A stretch of 64,000 bases of DNA from Flavobacteriales bacterium (GTDB taxonomy: Bacteria > Bacteroidota > Bacteroidia > Flavobacteriales > Flavobacteriaceae), in contig JAMOUV010000032.1 of NCBI GenBank assembly GCA_027067965.1, positions 233,650 to 297,649 of the forward strand. The letters are read 5' to 3'. The position numbers and the translations under genes were made by a program. A model generated the notes under the pieces. The model saw only the letters and a program-made list of their open reading frames with translations, made no database searches and had not been told where the DNA came from. This document shows positions 18,111 through 25,478 of the stretch, piece by piece. Every line of letters starts with the position of its first letter. The stretch's first letter is position 1.

Positions 18111-18959
18111 ATGAAAAAGTTCCTTATTATTCTGCTTGCTTTGAGTGTAGTAGCCACATCATGTGTTTCAAAGAAAAAATATAAAGAAGTAGTGGCCCAA
18201 TACGAAAAAGCCGAAAACAATTACAAGAAATTCCGTCAAAATTACATGGAATGTAAAGCGGAAAACAACCAATTGCTTTCCCAAATCAAAGTTTTGGAAA
18301 GCGGAAATTCGAGTTTGCAAAATGCATTGGACAAATGTATTAGTCTCAATCAACAAGGTAATGTCAATATTTCCAAATTATTGGACGAAATCAGAAGTTC
18401 CAATGCGTATATCAAAATGTTGATAGAAGAAAACAAGAAAAAAGATTCGCTCAATCAAGTGCTTAAGGAACAACTCACCAAATCGATTGCCGAAGTCGAT
18501 GCCAACGACGAAGATTTGGATATTAAAGTTAAGAAAGGCGTGGTATTTATTTCGCTTTCCGATAAAATGTTGTTCAAAACGGGAAGCACCAAAATTAATC
18601 CCAAAGCCGATCAAGTATTATCCAAAATTGCCAAAATACTCAATCAACACAAAGATTATGAAATCCTTATCGTAGGTAATACGGATAACGTACCCATTCA
18701 TACCCAATGTATTAAAGACAACTGGGATTTGAGTGTATTGCGCGCCACCGCCATCGCGCGGCGTTTGCAAAGCATTCACGGGGTGGATCCGAAACGTATA
18801 ACCGCAGGTGGAAAAGGCGAATGGGACCCCAAAGCCCCCAACGACACCCCCGAAGGCAGAGCCAAAAACCGAAGAACGGAAATTATCCTGATGCCTAAAC
18901 TCGAAGAATTTATGAAATTAATGAACCAAGCCACCCAAGAAGAACAAAAAAATCATTAA
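18111..18959 (+). CDS. OmpA-family peptidoglycan-binding lipoprotein
   Basis: 282 aa. Signal peptide with lipobox ATSC (Cys18); coiled-coil stretch about residues 22-125; C-terminal OmpA domain with the diaminopimelate-binding signature GNTDNVPI...NWDLSVLRATAIARRLQ...NRRTEI. Anchors the outer membrane to peptidoglycan. Single-gene unit with its own -7 element and a hairpin terminator. Confidence 0.9.
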   Translation: MKKFLIILLALSVVATSCVSKKKYKEVVAQYEKAENNYKKFRQNYMECKAENNQLLSQIKVLESGNSSLQNALDKCISLNQQGNVNISKLLDEIRSSNAYIKMLIEENKKKDSLNQVLKEQLTKSIAEVDANDEDLDIKVKKGVVFISLSDKMLFKTGSTKINPKADQVLSKIAKILNQHKDYEILIVGNTDNVPIHTQCIKDNWDLSVLRATAIARRLQSIHGVDPKRITAGGKGEWDPKAPNDTPEGRAKNRRTEIILMPKLEEFMKLMNQATQEEQKNH

Positions 18960-18975
18960 AATTTTTTCTTATCCG

Positions 18976-19019
18976 AAAAAAAGGGGCTTCCCTGCACGCA
19001 TAGGGATGTCCCTTTTTTT
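18976..19019 (+). terminator. Rho-independent terminator of the OmpA lipoprotein gene
   Basis: AAAAAGGGgctTCCC pairs with GGGAtgtCCCTTTTT around a 9-base loop and is followed by a T-run; it lies 16 bases after the stop codon. Confidence 0.8.
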
Positions 19020-19041
19020 ATTAGAATTTAGGCGCTTCTGT

Positions 19042-19098
19042 ACTTTAACCTTCACTTTCACTTTCACTTCAACTATTTTAAATCTGCAATCGTTAATC
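19042..19098 (-). repeat. Composite intergenic repeat, copy C (inverted)
   Basis: ACTTTAACCTTCACTTTCAC...CTATTTTAAATCTGCAATCGTTAAT is the reverse complement of the block order seen in copies A and B, with only one GCAGATT unit left. Confidence 0.75.
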
Positions 19099-19268
19099 CT
19101 ACCCGTCATGACGAGGAGCGACGGAATGGGAATGGTCGCCGACCTTGGATATCATGATCTTGTCGAATAATCGAGGCGACACTTGTTCGGAAAATTCATC
19201 ATAATAAAGAAATTTGATTTTGCAAAGATCGGTCGCCGAGCCAGTCGAGGCGACACTTATTCCCGGCC

Positions 19269-19376
19269 GTTTAAGAAAAGCCCTTCGATATCCGGTGTCA
19301 TTATGAGGAGCGCTCCGGGAGGGCTTTAAGAAGAGGACAGAGCGCGACGTGATAATCTCCTCGCGTTTGAGAGGAG
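19269..19376 (+). repeat. 108-bp direct repeat, left copy flanking the RHS/toxin island
   Basis: Begins GTTTAAGAAAAGCCCTTC and runs through TATCCGGTGTCATTATGAGG, GCGCTCCGGGAGGGCTTT and CTCCTCGCGTTTGAGAGGAG. The copy at 21811-21918 has the same length and orientation and only a handful of differences. Confidence 0.85.
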
Positions 19377-19480
19377 CCCATCAATTTATCTCTTCGCAGG
19401 ACGGAAAGACAGTAACCCGATGGCGGGACGGGTGATTGTTGAAAAGTTTTTGCTGGTTAATAATAGTATGAATTACAATT

Positions 19481-20014
19481 TTATGGTAAAATTTTAATGA
19501 TTTTATTTGCTAAACTATCATTTAAAATTTTTAATTTATTTTTTAATTCTAAAATGTCTATTTTGTCATTTACAGGGCTTGATAGAGTATTAAATATAGT
19601 TTCTTTATCTAATTTCTTATTTTCTTTCATTATTTCAATAACTTCCTTTGGATAATTGTTTAATATAGCAAATAGCACTTCATTACTATATTCTAGATAT
19701 TCAACATTATTATTACATTTTTTATGAAAAGTCATTAAAAAGAATTGAATATCATTTTTGGTTAGATTATTAATATTTTCATCTATCATCCTAACAACTT
19801 TTAAATTACATGGAAGTTTTAAAGTATCAGTATCTACCAAAATACTTTCATTTTTCATTGATTTTATATTTTTCTTTGTGTTGTTATTGTAATCCTGGTT
19901 CTCACTTATGGAAATATTTTTATTATACTTCTTATTTTTAATTGTATTTTTACATGATAAAGTAAAAATAGTTGAAAACAATAAGATTATTAAGTAAAAA
20001 CTTGATTTTTTCAT
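19481..20014 (-). CDS. Lipoprotein of unknown family, putative immunity protein to the adjacent RHS toxin
   Basis: 177 aa. Signal peptide and lipobox TLSC (Cys21), an N/K-rich linker to about residue 55, then a compact helical domain without recognised motifs. It lies 9 bases downstream of the RHS tip on the same strand, the usual place of a cognate immunity gene, and is equally AT-rich. A membrane-anchored periplasmic location would fit a peptidoglycan-directed toxin. The immunity role is inferred from position only. Confidence 0.55.
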   Translation of the reverse strand: MKKSSFYLIILLFSTIFTLSCKNTIKNKKYNKNISISENQDYNNNTKKNIKSMKNESILVDTDTLKLPCNLKVVRMIDENINNLTKNDIQFFLMTFHKKCNNNVEYLEYSNEVLFAILNNYPKEVIEIMKENKKLDKETIFNTLSSPVNDKIDILELKNKLKILNDSLANKIIKILP

Positions 20015-20023
20015 AAGGATTTT

Positions 20024-21166
20024 TTATTGGTTATTCGTGTTTAACATTTCTTTCATTTCATTTAATAACTGGTTCGTTTTTTGGGTTACTTCGTTTGTTA
20101 ACATTTCTAATCTCATATTTTCAAATTGTATTTGCAATGCTTCAATTTTAAATTGAGTTATTGCAATGTTTCTATCTGTTTCATCTCCGCGTACGATAAT
20201 AAGAGTGCCTGACGCATCACCTGTTGTTTTACTTTCATTTGTCCAGTTAAAATTACTGAAAAATGCATCAGCATCACTTGGATTTATTGTAATACAACCT
20301 TGCGAACCGCGACTATTATAATTTCCATTATCACTTGCACCGGCATGCACATTTACATACTGCATTATAACCGGATCTCCGTTAGGATCTGTTCCGTATG
20401 TTCTTCTTTGTCCAAGATCATCAATATTAAGTCCTTTACTTCTTCCGCCATGATGACCACTATAATTATTATAATGGTGTTCGCCCGCGTTTATGGTGTT
20501 GTATCTAGTAGAGTTATCTGTATTTGATACAGAGTTAGGGTATGTACTTGCTTCATAAGGTCCATAAATTTCACCTGTATTATCATTTCTATAATACATT
20601 TGTCCTGTGTAAGTTTCTCCTCTAGTTCCATTGTCCTTAGGGCGTTCATTAATGTCAGTTATTAAAATCGTTTCCAACCCTTCCAACTCCCTTCCATCTA
20701 TTACCCTATTCTCACTAAAATTATATACCCCGTTATACGGATACTTCTCCGCCAAAGGATCCACGCTCATAAATCGCCCAATGGCATAATCATAATTGCG
20801 GTATTTGAAGCTATCCCAATTTAAATCCAAATCCGTTTGGCGTTCTTGTTCTTGGTACCAATACTTATACCTCCCCGCGGCGGTTTGGCGGGAGTAGATT
20901 TTACGGTTTTTGGTGTCGTAGTAGAGCTCGCGGGCGGGCTTGCCATAGCCGGCATGAAGCATCCCGAAGGGGTAGTAATGGCGCTCCTGAAGGACGGTGG
21001 GGCGGTTGTTTTCCCTTGTGATGCTCAGCCGCAGGTTGCCCAGGTGGTCTCTTAATGAACTGACATAGGCATACTTGGGCGGGTTGCCACCGGTATTGTC
21101 ATTGGGATAAACGGCGCTTACGTAACCTTCGGCAGAAGGACCTATGAACAAGTATTGGATTTGCAT
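20024..21166 (-). CDS. Orphan RHS tip with L,D-transpeptidase-like C-terminal domain
   Basis: 380 aa. Residues about 36-165 are RHS core (LRDHLGNLRLSIT, HYYPFGML, YDYAIGRFMSVDPLAEKYPYNGVYNFSENRVI, EGLE). The variable C-terminal domain, about 166-380, has VNV-H274-AG...S288-Q-G-C291-ITI. This matches the YkuD/L,D-transpeptidase pattern H-x(14-17)-(S/T)-x-G-C, with a T/N-rich region before it. An in-frame stop lies shortly upstream and no long RHS repeat region precedes it, so it is a detached tip. The core is GC-richer than the toxin half. A DUF5675-like fold is an alternative reading of the motif. Confidence 0.7.
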   Translation of the reverse strand: MQIQYLFIGPSAEGYVSAVYPNDNTGGNPPKYAYVSSLRDHLGNLRLSITRENNRPTVLQERHYYPFGMLHAGYGKPARELYYDTKNRKIYSRQTAAGRYKYWYQEQERQTDLDLNWDSFKYRNYDYAIGRFMSVDPLAEKYPYNGVYNFSENRVIDGRELEGLETILITDINERPKDNGTRGETYTGQMYYRNDNTGEIYGPYEASTYPNSVSNTDNSTRYNTINAGEHHYNNYSGHHGGRSKGLNIDDLGQRRTYGTDPNGDPVIMQYVNVHAGASDNGNYNSRGSQGCITINPSDADAFFSNFNWTNESKTTGDASGTLIIVRGDETDRNIAITQFKIEALQIQFENMRLEMLTNEVTQKTNQLLNEMKEMLNTNNQ

Positions 21167-21217
21167 CTTTCGAATATAGTAAAATTTAAAATGTAATTAA
21201 CAGTGGAATAATTTTTG

Positions 21218-21225
21218 TAAATTTG
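21218..21225 (+). promoter_or_regulatory. Putative -7 element (TAAATTTG) of the toxin-antitoxin pair
   Basis: Perfect TAnnTTTG 17 bases before the antitoxin ATG (21243). Confidence 0.5.
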
Positions 21226-21242
21226 ATTGAAATAAAATATTC

Positions 21243-21464
21243 ATGAAAACACCCGTTTTTATTTTACATACCGACAATGAAGAAAAAATAAGGGCTATCC
21301 ATGCATTTTTAAAAGCGCTGAATATTGCCTATGATATGAATTATTTTACTTATGATCCGGATTTTGTAAAAAAAATTTATCAAAGCGAAAAAGAATTAAA
21401 GGAAGGAAAAGTTTTGGAAATTAATAAGAAAGACATCAAAAAATTATTAGAATTGGATGAATAA
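21243..21464 (+). CDS. Antitoxin partner of a YoeB-type toxin
   Basis: 73 aa, acidic and helical at the C-terminus (YQSEKELKEGKVLEINKKDIKKLLELDE). It precedes the YoeB-like toxin with an 8-base overlap. The short size, order and C-terminal toxin-neutralising helix are those of Bacteroidota antitoxins that partner RelE/YoeB. The N-terminus would carry dimerisation and DNA binding and autoregulate the promoter. Confidence 0.75.
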   Translation: MKTPVFILHTDNEEKIRAIHAFLKALNIAYDMNYFTYDPDFVKKIYQSEKELKEGKVLEINKKDIKKLLELDE

Positions 21465-21729
21465 ACCCATCTTCACTCTGGTATTCAGTTCTACTGCATT
21501 GAATGATTTGGAATATTTTAAAAAGTCAGGGAACAAAAAAATTTTATCAAAAATTGCTCGAATTTTAGATGAATTAACCGTTCATCCCGACAAAGGAACG
21601 GGAAAACCCGAAAAATTAAAATTTGAATTAAGCGGTTATTGGTCAAGACGCATTAATAAAGAGCATCGCTTAATTTACAGATATGATGACCAAAAAGTAT
21701 ATATACTTTCCTTGAAGGGACATTATTAA
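21457..21729 (+). CDS. yoeB: Txe/YoeB-family ribosome-dependent mRNA interferase
   Basis: 90 aa. Hallmark residues are present: GKPEKLKFELSGYWSRRINKEHRLIYR carries the Glu (base) and Arg, and the C-terminus ends LKGHY with the catalytic His-Tyr pair. Cuts mRNA at the ribosomal A site when freed of antitoxin. Overlaps the antitoxin gene by 8 bases and sits, facing away, beside the RHS tip inside the 108-bp direct repeats. Confidence 0.9.
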   Translation: MNKPIFTLVFSSTALNDLEYFKKSGNKKILSKIARILDELTVHPDKGTGKPEKLKFELSGYWSRRINKEHRLIYRYDDQKVYILSLKGHY

Positions 21730-21810
21730 TTGCCCTTTAAAACCAATAGCCCGGCGGTGGGGCGGTGATTGTTGGGAAGTTCTATACACACTTTTTGGGA
21801 TACTATTGGC

Positions 21811-21918
21811 GTTTAAGAATAGCCCTTCAATATCCGGTGTCATTATGAGGAGCGCTCCGGGAGGGCTTTCAGAAGGGGATGGAGCGCGACGTGATAATCT
21901 CCTCGCGTTTAAGAGGAG
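21811..21918 (+). repeat. 108-bp direct repeat, right copy flanking the RHS/toxin island
   Basis: Begins GTTTAAGAATAGCCCTTC and shares TATCCGGTGTCATTATGAGG, GCGCTCCGGGAGGGCTTT and CTCCTCGCGTTTAAGAGGAG with 19269-19376 at identical spacing. Confidence 0.85.
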
Positions 21919-22265
21919 TCGTTCGAGACCCTCAGTAGCATTATCTCAAAGGGGCCCCGTTAATTTAGCCGATCGCCGAGCTTGGGTCTCATGAGTTTTC
22001 CGAATGGTCGAGGCGCCGGCCTTGGTCGGTTTTTAATTTACACAAAGGATTGGCGCGGAAAGAATAGGGGGAAGCGGGAAGGTAAAGCGGCACTTCGATC
22101 ATTTGACGGACTCATGACAAGCAAACTCAGTGGCCGCTTTACCTTCGAGAAAATTTATCCATGCAAAAAACCACCTAATCCCGCAAGATAAGAGATTCGC
22201 GCGGGAATAAGGATTTTGAAGCCCGGCAGCGGGCATGAAAGATTCCGAAAGAACTTTATCGACGG

Positions 22266-22368
22266 AATTTCGATGCGTCATAATGACCCCCGTGGGGAGT
22301 CTCACCGTCATTGACCCTGTGGGAGTCTCACCGAGTCTGCGACTTCGACCTGCAGGCCATGACGTTTA
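22266..22368 (-). repeat. GC-rich intergenic repeat, inverted copy
   Basis: GCGTCATAATGACCCCCGTG and GGGAGTCTCACCGAGTCTGC are reverse complements of blocks in 15186-15333. Confidence 0.65.
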
Positions 22369-22455
22369 TAGACAATGATAGCGGTTAATACTCTTTACAG
22401 CGGTATATTTGCATTTCGCTGCATGAAAATCTAAAATTCTCTTTCCCGGTTATGT

Positions 22456-22484
22456 AAAAAAGGGCTGCCCGGAAAGACAGCCCC
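22456..22484 (-). terminator. Rho-independent terminator of ssb
   Basis: On the minus strand GGGCTG and CAGCCC form a 6-bp stem around a 10-base loop, followed by TTTTTT. Confidence 0.8.
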
Positions 22485-22536
22485 TTTATCGTAGAACTTC
22501 AATAGTCCATTCCGTTAAGACCGGATTCCAATCCCC

Positions 22537-22863
22537 TTACTTTCGGTCTAAAAAAAGAATCTCATTGGCGCGGATTTCCGTAAAGTAATGTTTCTGTCCC
22601 TCGGCAGACTCAAAATTACGATACGCCAATTTTCCTTCCACACCCAACAAACGGCCTTTATTTACAAATCGCTCCACAATTTCGGCTGTCTTGCCCCAGG
22701 CCACTATGGTATGCCATTGGGTTTGTTCTTTCTTTTCACCTTCGCGCGTCACGTAGGTTTCATTGGTAGCCAATCTAAATTTGGCCAGTTTCATTCCATT
22801 GTCCAAGGTTTTGATTTCGGGATTTTGTCCCACGTAACCGATTAAATTAACTGAATTTTTCAT
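22537..22863 (-). CDS. ssb: Single-stranded DNA-binding protein (short form)
   Basis: 108 aa OB-fold SSB: NSVNLIGYVGQNPEIKTLDNGMKLAKFRLATNE, QTQWHTIVAWGKTAEIVERFVNKGRLLGVEGKLAYRNFE. It lacks the Gly-rich linker and the acidic DDxPF tail that recruits partner proteins, so it is probably an accessory SSB rather than the replication SSB. Monocistronic with its own -7 element and terminator. Confidence 0.9.
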   Translation of the reverse strand: MKNSVNLIGYVGQNPEIKTLDNGMKLAKFRLATNETYVTREGEKKEQTQWHTIVAWGKTAEIVERFVNKGRLLGVEGKLAYRNFESAEGQKHYFTEIRANEILFLDRK

Positions 22864-23247
22864 TGTATATTTATTTTAAAGGTTTATATTTTTTATCTGT
22901 GTCACCGGCCTTGCTTCCGGTTTACACTGCAAATGTATGACGCTCTTTTCGCTTAAGTCGGTTCATAAGCATTTACTTACGAAAATAAGTGTTTGTAAAT
23001 ATTTAAAAACGGATAATATGCTAATTATCAAGAAATTAAATGAAATATGAAAAATGTAGAAAATAACGTTTTTCTTTTTAATTAAATCCAAAAAACCGAA
23101 TTAACGTTATATAAATAAACCAAAAAGATGTTTTTTAAGATAAAAATTAATGCTATAACCGGCGGATATTTCGCAAGAGATTTATAGAAATAAATTCCAT
23201 TTCCTCATTTTTCTTATCTTTAACAATTAAATTTCGTTTGTATTAAA
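22864..23247. other. Divergent intergenic region of 384 bp
   Basis: Holds the ssb promoter and a leader hairpin on the minus side (ACCGG...CCGGT near 22902-22921), and AT-rich DNA before the zinc-ribbon gene. No further gene seen. Confidence 0.6.
22930..22937 (-). promoter_or_regulatory. Putative -7 element (TACATTTG on minus strand) of ssb
   Basis: Perfect TAnnTTTG on the minus strand, 66 bases upstream of the ssb ATG. Confidence 0.55.
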
Positions 23248-23616
23248 ATGTCTGACCAGCAAAAATTCTGTCTTGAATGCGGCGAACCCATTGTGGGCAG
23301 ATCGGACAAAAAATTTTGTTCGGATTATTGCCGCAATGCCTACCACAACCGCCAAAACCGTATTTCCAACGCGCTTATTAGAAATACCAATAACAAATTG
23401 AAAAAGAATTGGCGCATCTTGTCCGAATTGAATCCCGAGGGAAAAACCAAAGTGCACAAGAAGCGTTTACTGGATAAAGGATTCGATTTCGATTATATCA
23501 CCGGGCTTTATAAAACCAAGAAAAACGATATCTATTACTATGTGTACGACCAAGGTTACCTTGAACTCGAGCACGGCTATTATATGTTGGTCAAAAAATT
23601 CGATACCTCTTCGTGA
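23248..23616 (+). CDS. Small zinc-ribbon protein of unknown function
   Basis: 122 aa. Residues 8-30 carry FCLECGEPIVGRSDKKFCSDYCRNAYHNRQ, a four-cysteine (C-x2-C...C-x3-C) zinc ribbon of the DUF2116/MYM-like kind. The rest is basic with a Tyr-rich C-terminal half (DIYYYVYDQGYLELEHGYYML). Probably nucleic-acid or protein binding. Conserved-looking but uncharacterised. Ends at a strong bidirectional terminator. Confidence 0.7.
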   Translation: MSDQQKFCLECGEPIVGRSDKKFCSDYCRNAYHNRQNRISNALIRNTNNKLKKNWRILSELNPEGKTKVHKKRLLDKGFDFDYITGLYKTKKNDIYYYVYDQGYLELEHGYYMLVKKFDTSS

Positions 23617-23621
23617 TAAAA

Positions 23622-23647
23622 AAACCGCTTCCCGAAAGAAGCGGTTT
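23622..23647. terminator. Bidirectional hairpin terminator
   Basis: AAACCGCTTC and GAAGCGGTTT form a perfect 10-bp stem with a 6-base loop, flanked by A- and T-rich DNA. It separates the zinc-ribbon gene (+) from the end of the sulfur operon (-). Confidence 0.85.
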
Positions 23648-23673
23648 AATAAATAATGATTTGCTTGCATACA

Positions 23674-23847
23674 TTATGAGTGACCGAAAGCCACAATACG
23701 CAAGATTTTAATGTTAAGTACCAACCAACGCCATGCTTGATAAATCATACATTTACGCATAAATCGCGTAAAGGGCGTAGGTATTGCGGCATAGGAAAAA
23801 TCCGTATAACCGCGGGTAATTCGTCTTAAATGTGCTTTGTGATCCAT
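23674..23847 (-). CDS. 57-aa basic protein downstream of SQR
   Basis: ATG to TAA frame encoding MDHKAHLRRITRGYTDFSYA...ending LRIVAFGHS. 57 residues, rich in Arg/Lys and aromatics, with one short hydrophobic stretch (WRWLVLNIKILRIVAF, about 39-54) that could sit at a membrane surface. It starts 32 bases after the SQR stop and ends before the terminator, so it is the last gene of the sulfur operon. No family recognised; coding status rests on position, clean ATG and normal codon use. Confidence 0.55.
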   Translation of the reverse strand: MDHKAHLRRITRGYTDFSYAAIPTPFTRFMRKCMIYQAWRWLVLNIKILRIVAFGHS

Positions 23848-23879
23848 AATTTATATATTTTGTTTTTTAGTAAACTATT

Positions 23880-25346
23880 TTATTCGGGCAATAACCACCA
23901 GAAAGGATAACCTTTGGCTTTATGCAAGAACATATAGTGCATAAACCATTTGAGCCAATGTCCCGCCAAGCCGGGTTCTCCCATTGTATAACGCAATGAG
24001 CGCCCGAATTCGGGATATTTTTCCCAGTCTTGAACAATCGGATACACGGTCATGGTTGCTGCCATTCCGTTGGTCATGCCATAACCGGCCGATACGATAC
24101 ATGCGGCCCCCATTTTGGACATGGAAGCGCGGTGTTTCAAGTTATCCAAAGTGGTTTTACCTTTAATAACGTCTCTTATATTTTGGGCTACGATTTTACC
24201 CATTACGCCTGAAGGCATACCCGTTCGGGGAGGTGCGGGAACCATTTTGGTTCCGTTAGGAGATGTGAAGGGTTTGGAAATCGTATGAGGGGGTGCGAAA
24301 GCAATACCCGGTGCAAAAATGTTGGGGTAAGTCGGGTTTTGCACCACTTCGGGCCAATCGGATGCTTTCCATTCTTCAAAAGGTTTGGGCGTATAATCGG
24401 CATCCACTATCATGAATCCGTTGGGTTTAAACAATTTATCGGTGATATCCGAACCGTCTTTGGCATAGGCCTTGATCCCGGGGCCTGAAAATGCTGGAAT
24501 AAGCATTGCGAAGTCATATTCGATTTCATGGTAAGAACCGTCCAATTTTTCGTAATAGATTTTTTCTTTATCCACCTTATACACACCGGCACGTTTAATC
24601 CAAAAAATTTCACGTTCGGCCAAGAAAGATTCGGTGAAAATTTTAGTAGGCGTAATATATCCTCCATATTTAATATATGCACCTCCCATACCGAAATCAC
24701 CCAATTCATATTCATTGGTCAGGAAGGTAATATTGGCTCGTTCTTCCAATCCGCGACGCTGAATTTCATGATAAACGTTTAAGATATACTCGAATGCCGC
24801 CCCTTGGCATGTGGCACCCGGATGACCGATTCCAATCACTATTTTTTGATTTTCGCCGGCCTCCATTTTCTTAATCACTTTCTGCAACTCTTCCCATGCA
24901 TGCGAAGCGTGGTTAAAATTACAAACCGACACGGTGGTGCCATGATCCGGTCCCAAACCTTCGGTTTTATCAAAACGCAATTTGGGCCCCGTGGCATTTA
25001 CCAAATAATCATAATCCACGACCTCCTTCTGACCTTCTTTTCCTTGACCTACGTACTCAATAGTTACATAGGGGCGTTCGGAATCACTTCCACCTTCCGG
25101 ATGAATGGATAGTGCCTTCGCTTGCTTGAAATCAATACCCCATTTCTTGTACTTGGGTTCCAACTTAAATCTGATTTCTTCGGGTTTCATTCGTCCTACG
25201 CCCACCCAAATATTGGAGGGAACGAATTGATAGTATTCCACGGGAGAGACCACCACTACTTCATGACTCTTATTCAGCCATTTTCTTAAGTAAGCGGCAG
25301 CAGTGTGTCCTGCAATCCCGGAACCTAAAACTACTACTTTTGCCAT
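23880..25346 (-). CDS. sqr: Sulfide:quinone oxidoreductase family flavoprotein
   Basis: 488 aa. N-terminal FAD-binding GSGIAGHTAAAYL, second nucleotide-fold motif VIGIGHPGATC, and three well-placed cysteines C142, C180 and C416 (the last in KMGAACIVSAGYG), matching the three-Cys redox set of SQR. C-terminal amphipathic, aromatic tail (WLKWFMHYMFLHKAKGYPFWWLLPE) for membrane attachment. Oxidises sulfide to polysulfide or sulfane sulfur and passes electrons to quinone. Closest to the long type III/VI-like SQRs. Own promoter at 25378-25385 but in line with the psr-rhodanese genes. Confidence 0.85.
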   Translation of the reverse strand: MAKVVVLGSGIAGHTAAAYLRKWLNKSHEVVVVSPVEYYQFVPSNIWVGVGRMKPEEIRFKLEPKYKKWGIDFKQAKALSIHPEGGSDSERPYVTIEYVGQGKEGQKEVVDYDYLVNATGPKLRFDKTEGLGPDHGTTVSVCNFNHASHAWEELQKVIKKMEAGENQKIVIGIGHPGATCQGAAFEYILNVYHEIQRRGLEERANITFLTNEYELGDFGMGGAYIKYGGYITPTKIFTESFLAEREIFWIKRAGVYKVDKEKIYYEKLDGSYHEIEYDFAMLIPAFSGPGIKAYAKDGSDITDKLFKPNGFMIVDADYTPKPFEEWKASDWPEVVQNPTYPNIFAPGIAFAPPHTISKPFTSPNGTKMVPAPPRTGMPSGVMGKIVAQNIRDVIKGKTTLDNLKHRASMSKMGAACIVSAGYGMTNGMAATMTVYPIVQDWEKYPEFGRSLRYTMGEPGLAGHWLKWFMHYMFLHKAKGYPFWWLLPE

Positions 25347-25377
25347 AAAATTTATGTTTTTTTTGTTATTCTCATGA

Positions 25378-25385
25378 CAAATATA
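25378..25385 (-). promoter_or_regulatory. Putative -7 element (TATATTTG on minus strand) of sqr
   Basis: Perfect TAnnTTTG 31 bases upstream of the sqr ATG. An inverted repeat TGAGA-AC-TCTCA follows at 25396-25407, where a regulator could bind. Confidence 0.6.
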
Positions 25386-25395
25386 AATAAAAAAA

Positions 25396-25407
25396 TGAGA
25401 ACTCTCA
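25396..25407. promoter_or_regulatory. Inverted repeat TGAGA-N2-TCTCA, possible operator of sqr
   Basis: Perfect 5-bp arms with a 2-base spacer, 10 bases upstream of the sqr -7 element (minus-strand sense) and thus overlapping the -33 region. Half-sites GAGAA recur at 25414. Inferred operator only. Confidence 0.4.
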
Positions 25408-25478
25408 TAATTTGAGAAAGCATTTTAACAAATAATTTTTTTATTCATTATTAAGTTTAAACTAAAACATTGGCGGAT

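Larger units (their letters stand above)
18960..19480. other. Intergenic region of 521 bp: terminator and repeats
   Basis: Contains the terminator, an inverted copy of the composite repeat (19042-19098), GC-rich repeat fragments with CGAGGCGACACTTGTTC-like units at about 19168 and 19245, and the left 108-bp direct repeat of the RHS island. No gene seen. Confidence 0.7.
21730..22536. other. Intergenic region of 807 bp with dispersed repeats and ssb terminator
   Basis: Contains GGCGGTGATTGTTGGGAAG (related to 19430 and 56260), the right 108-bp direct repeat, and an inverted GC-rich repeat (22266-22368). Near its end is a terminator for ssb. Open frames across it are repeat-derived and not believed to be genes. 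Confidence 0.7.

Noticed and set aside
21457..21729. YoeB toxin considered as the partner of the RHS tip
   Set aside because: It is on the opposite strand, has its own antitoxin and promoter, and shows the standard YoeB active residues; neighbourhood with the RHS tip is shared island membership only.
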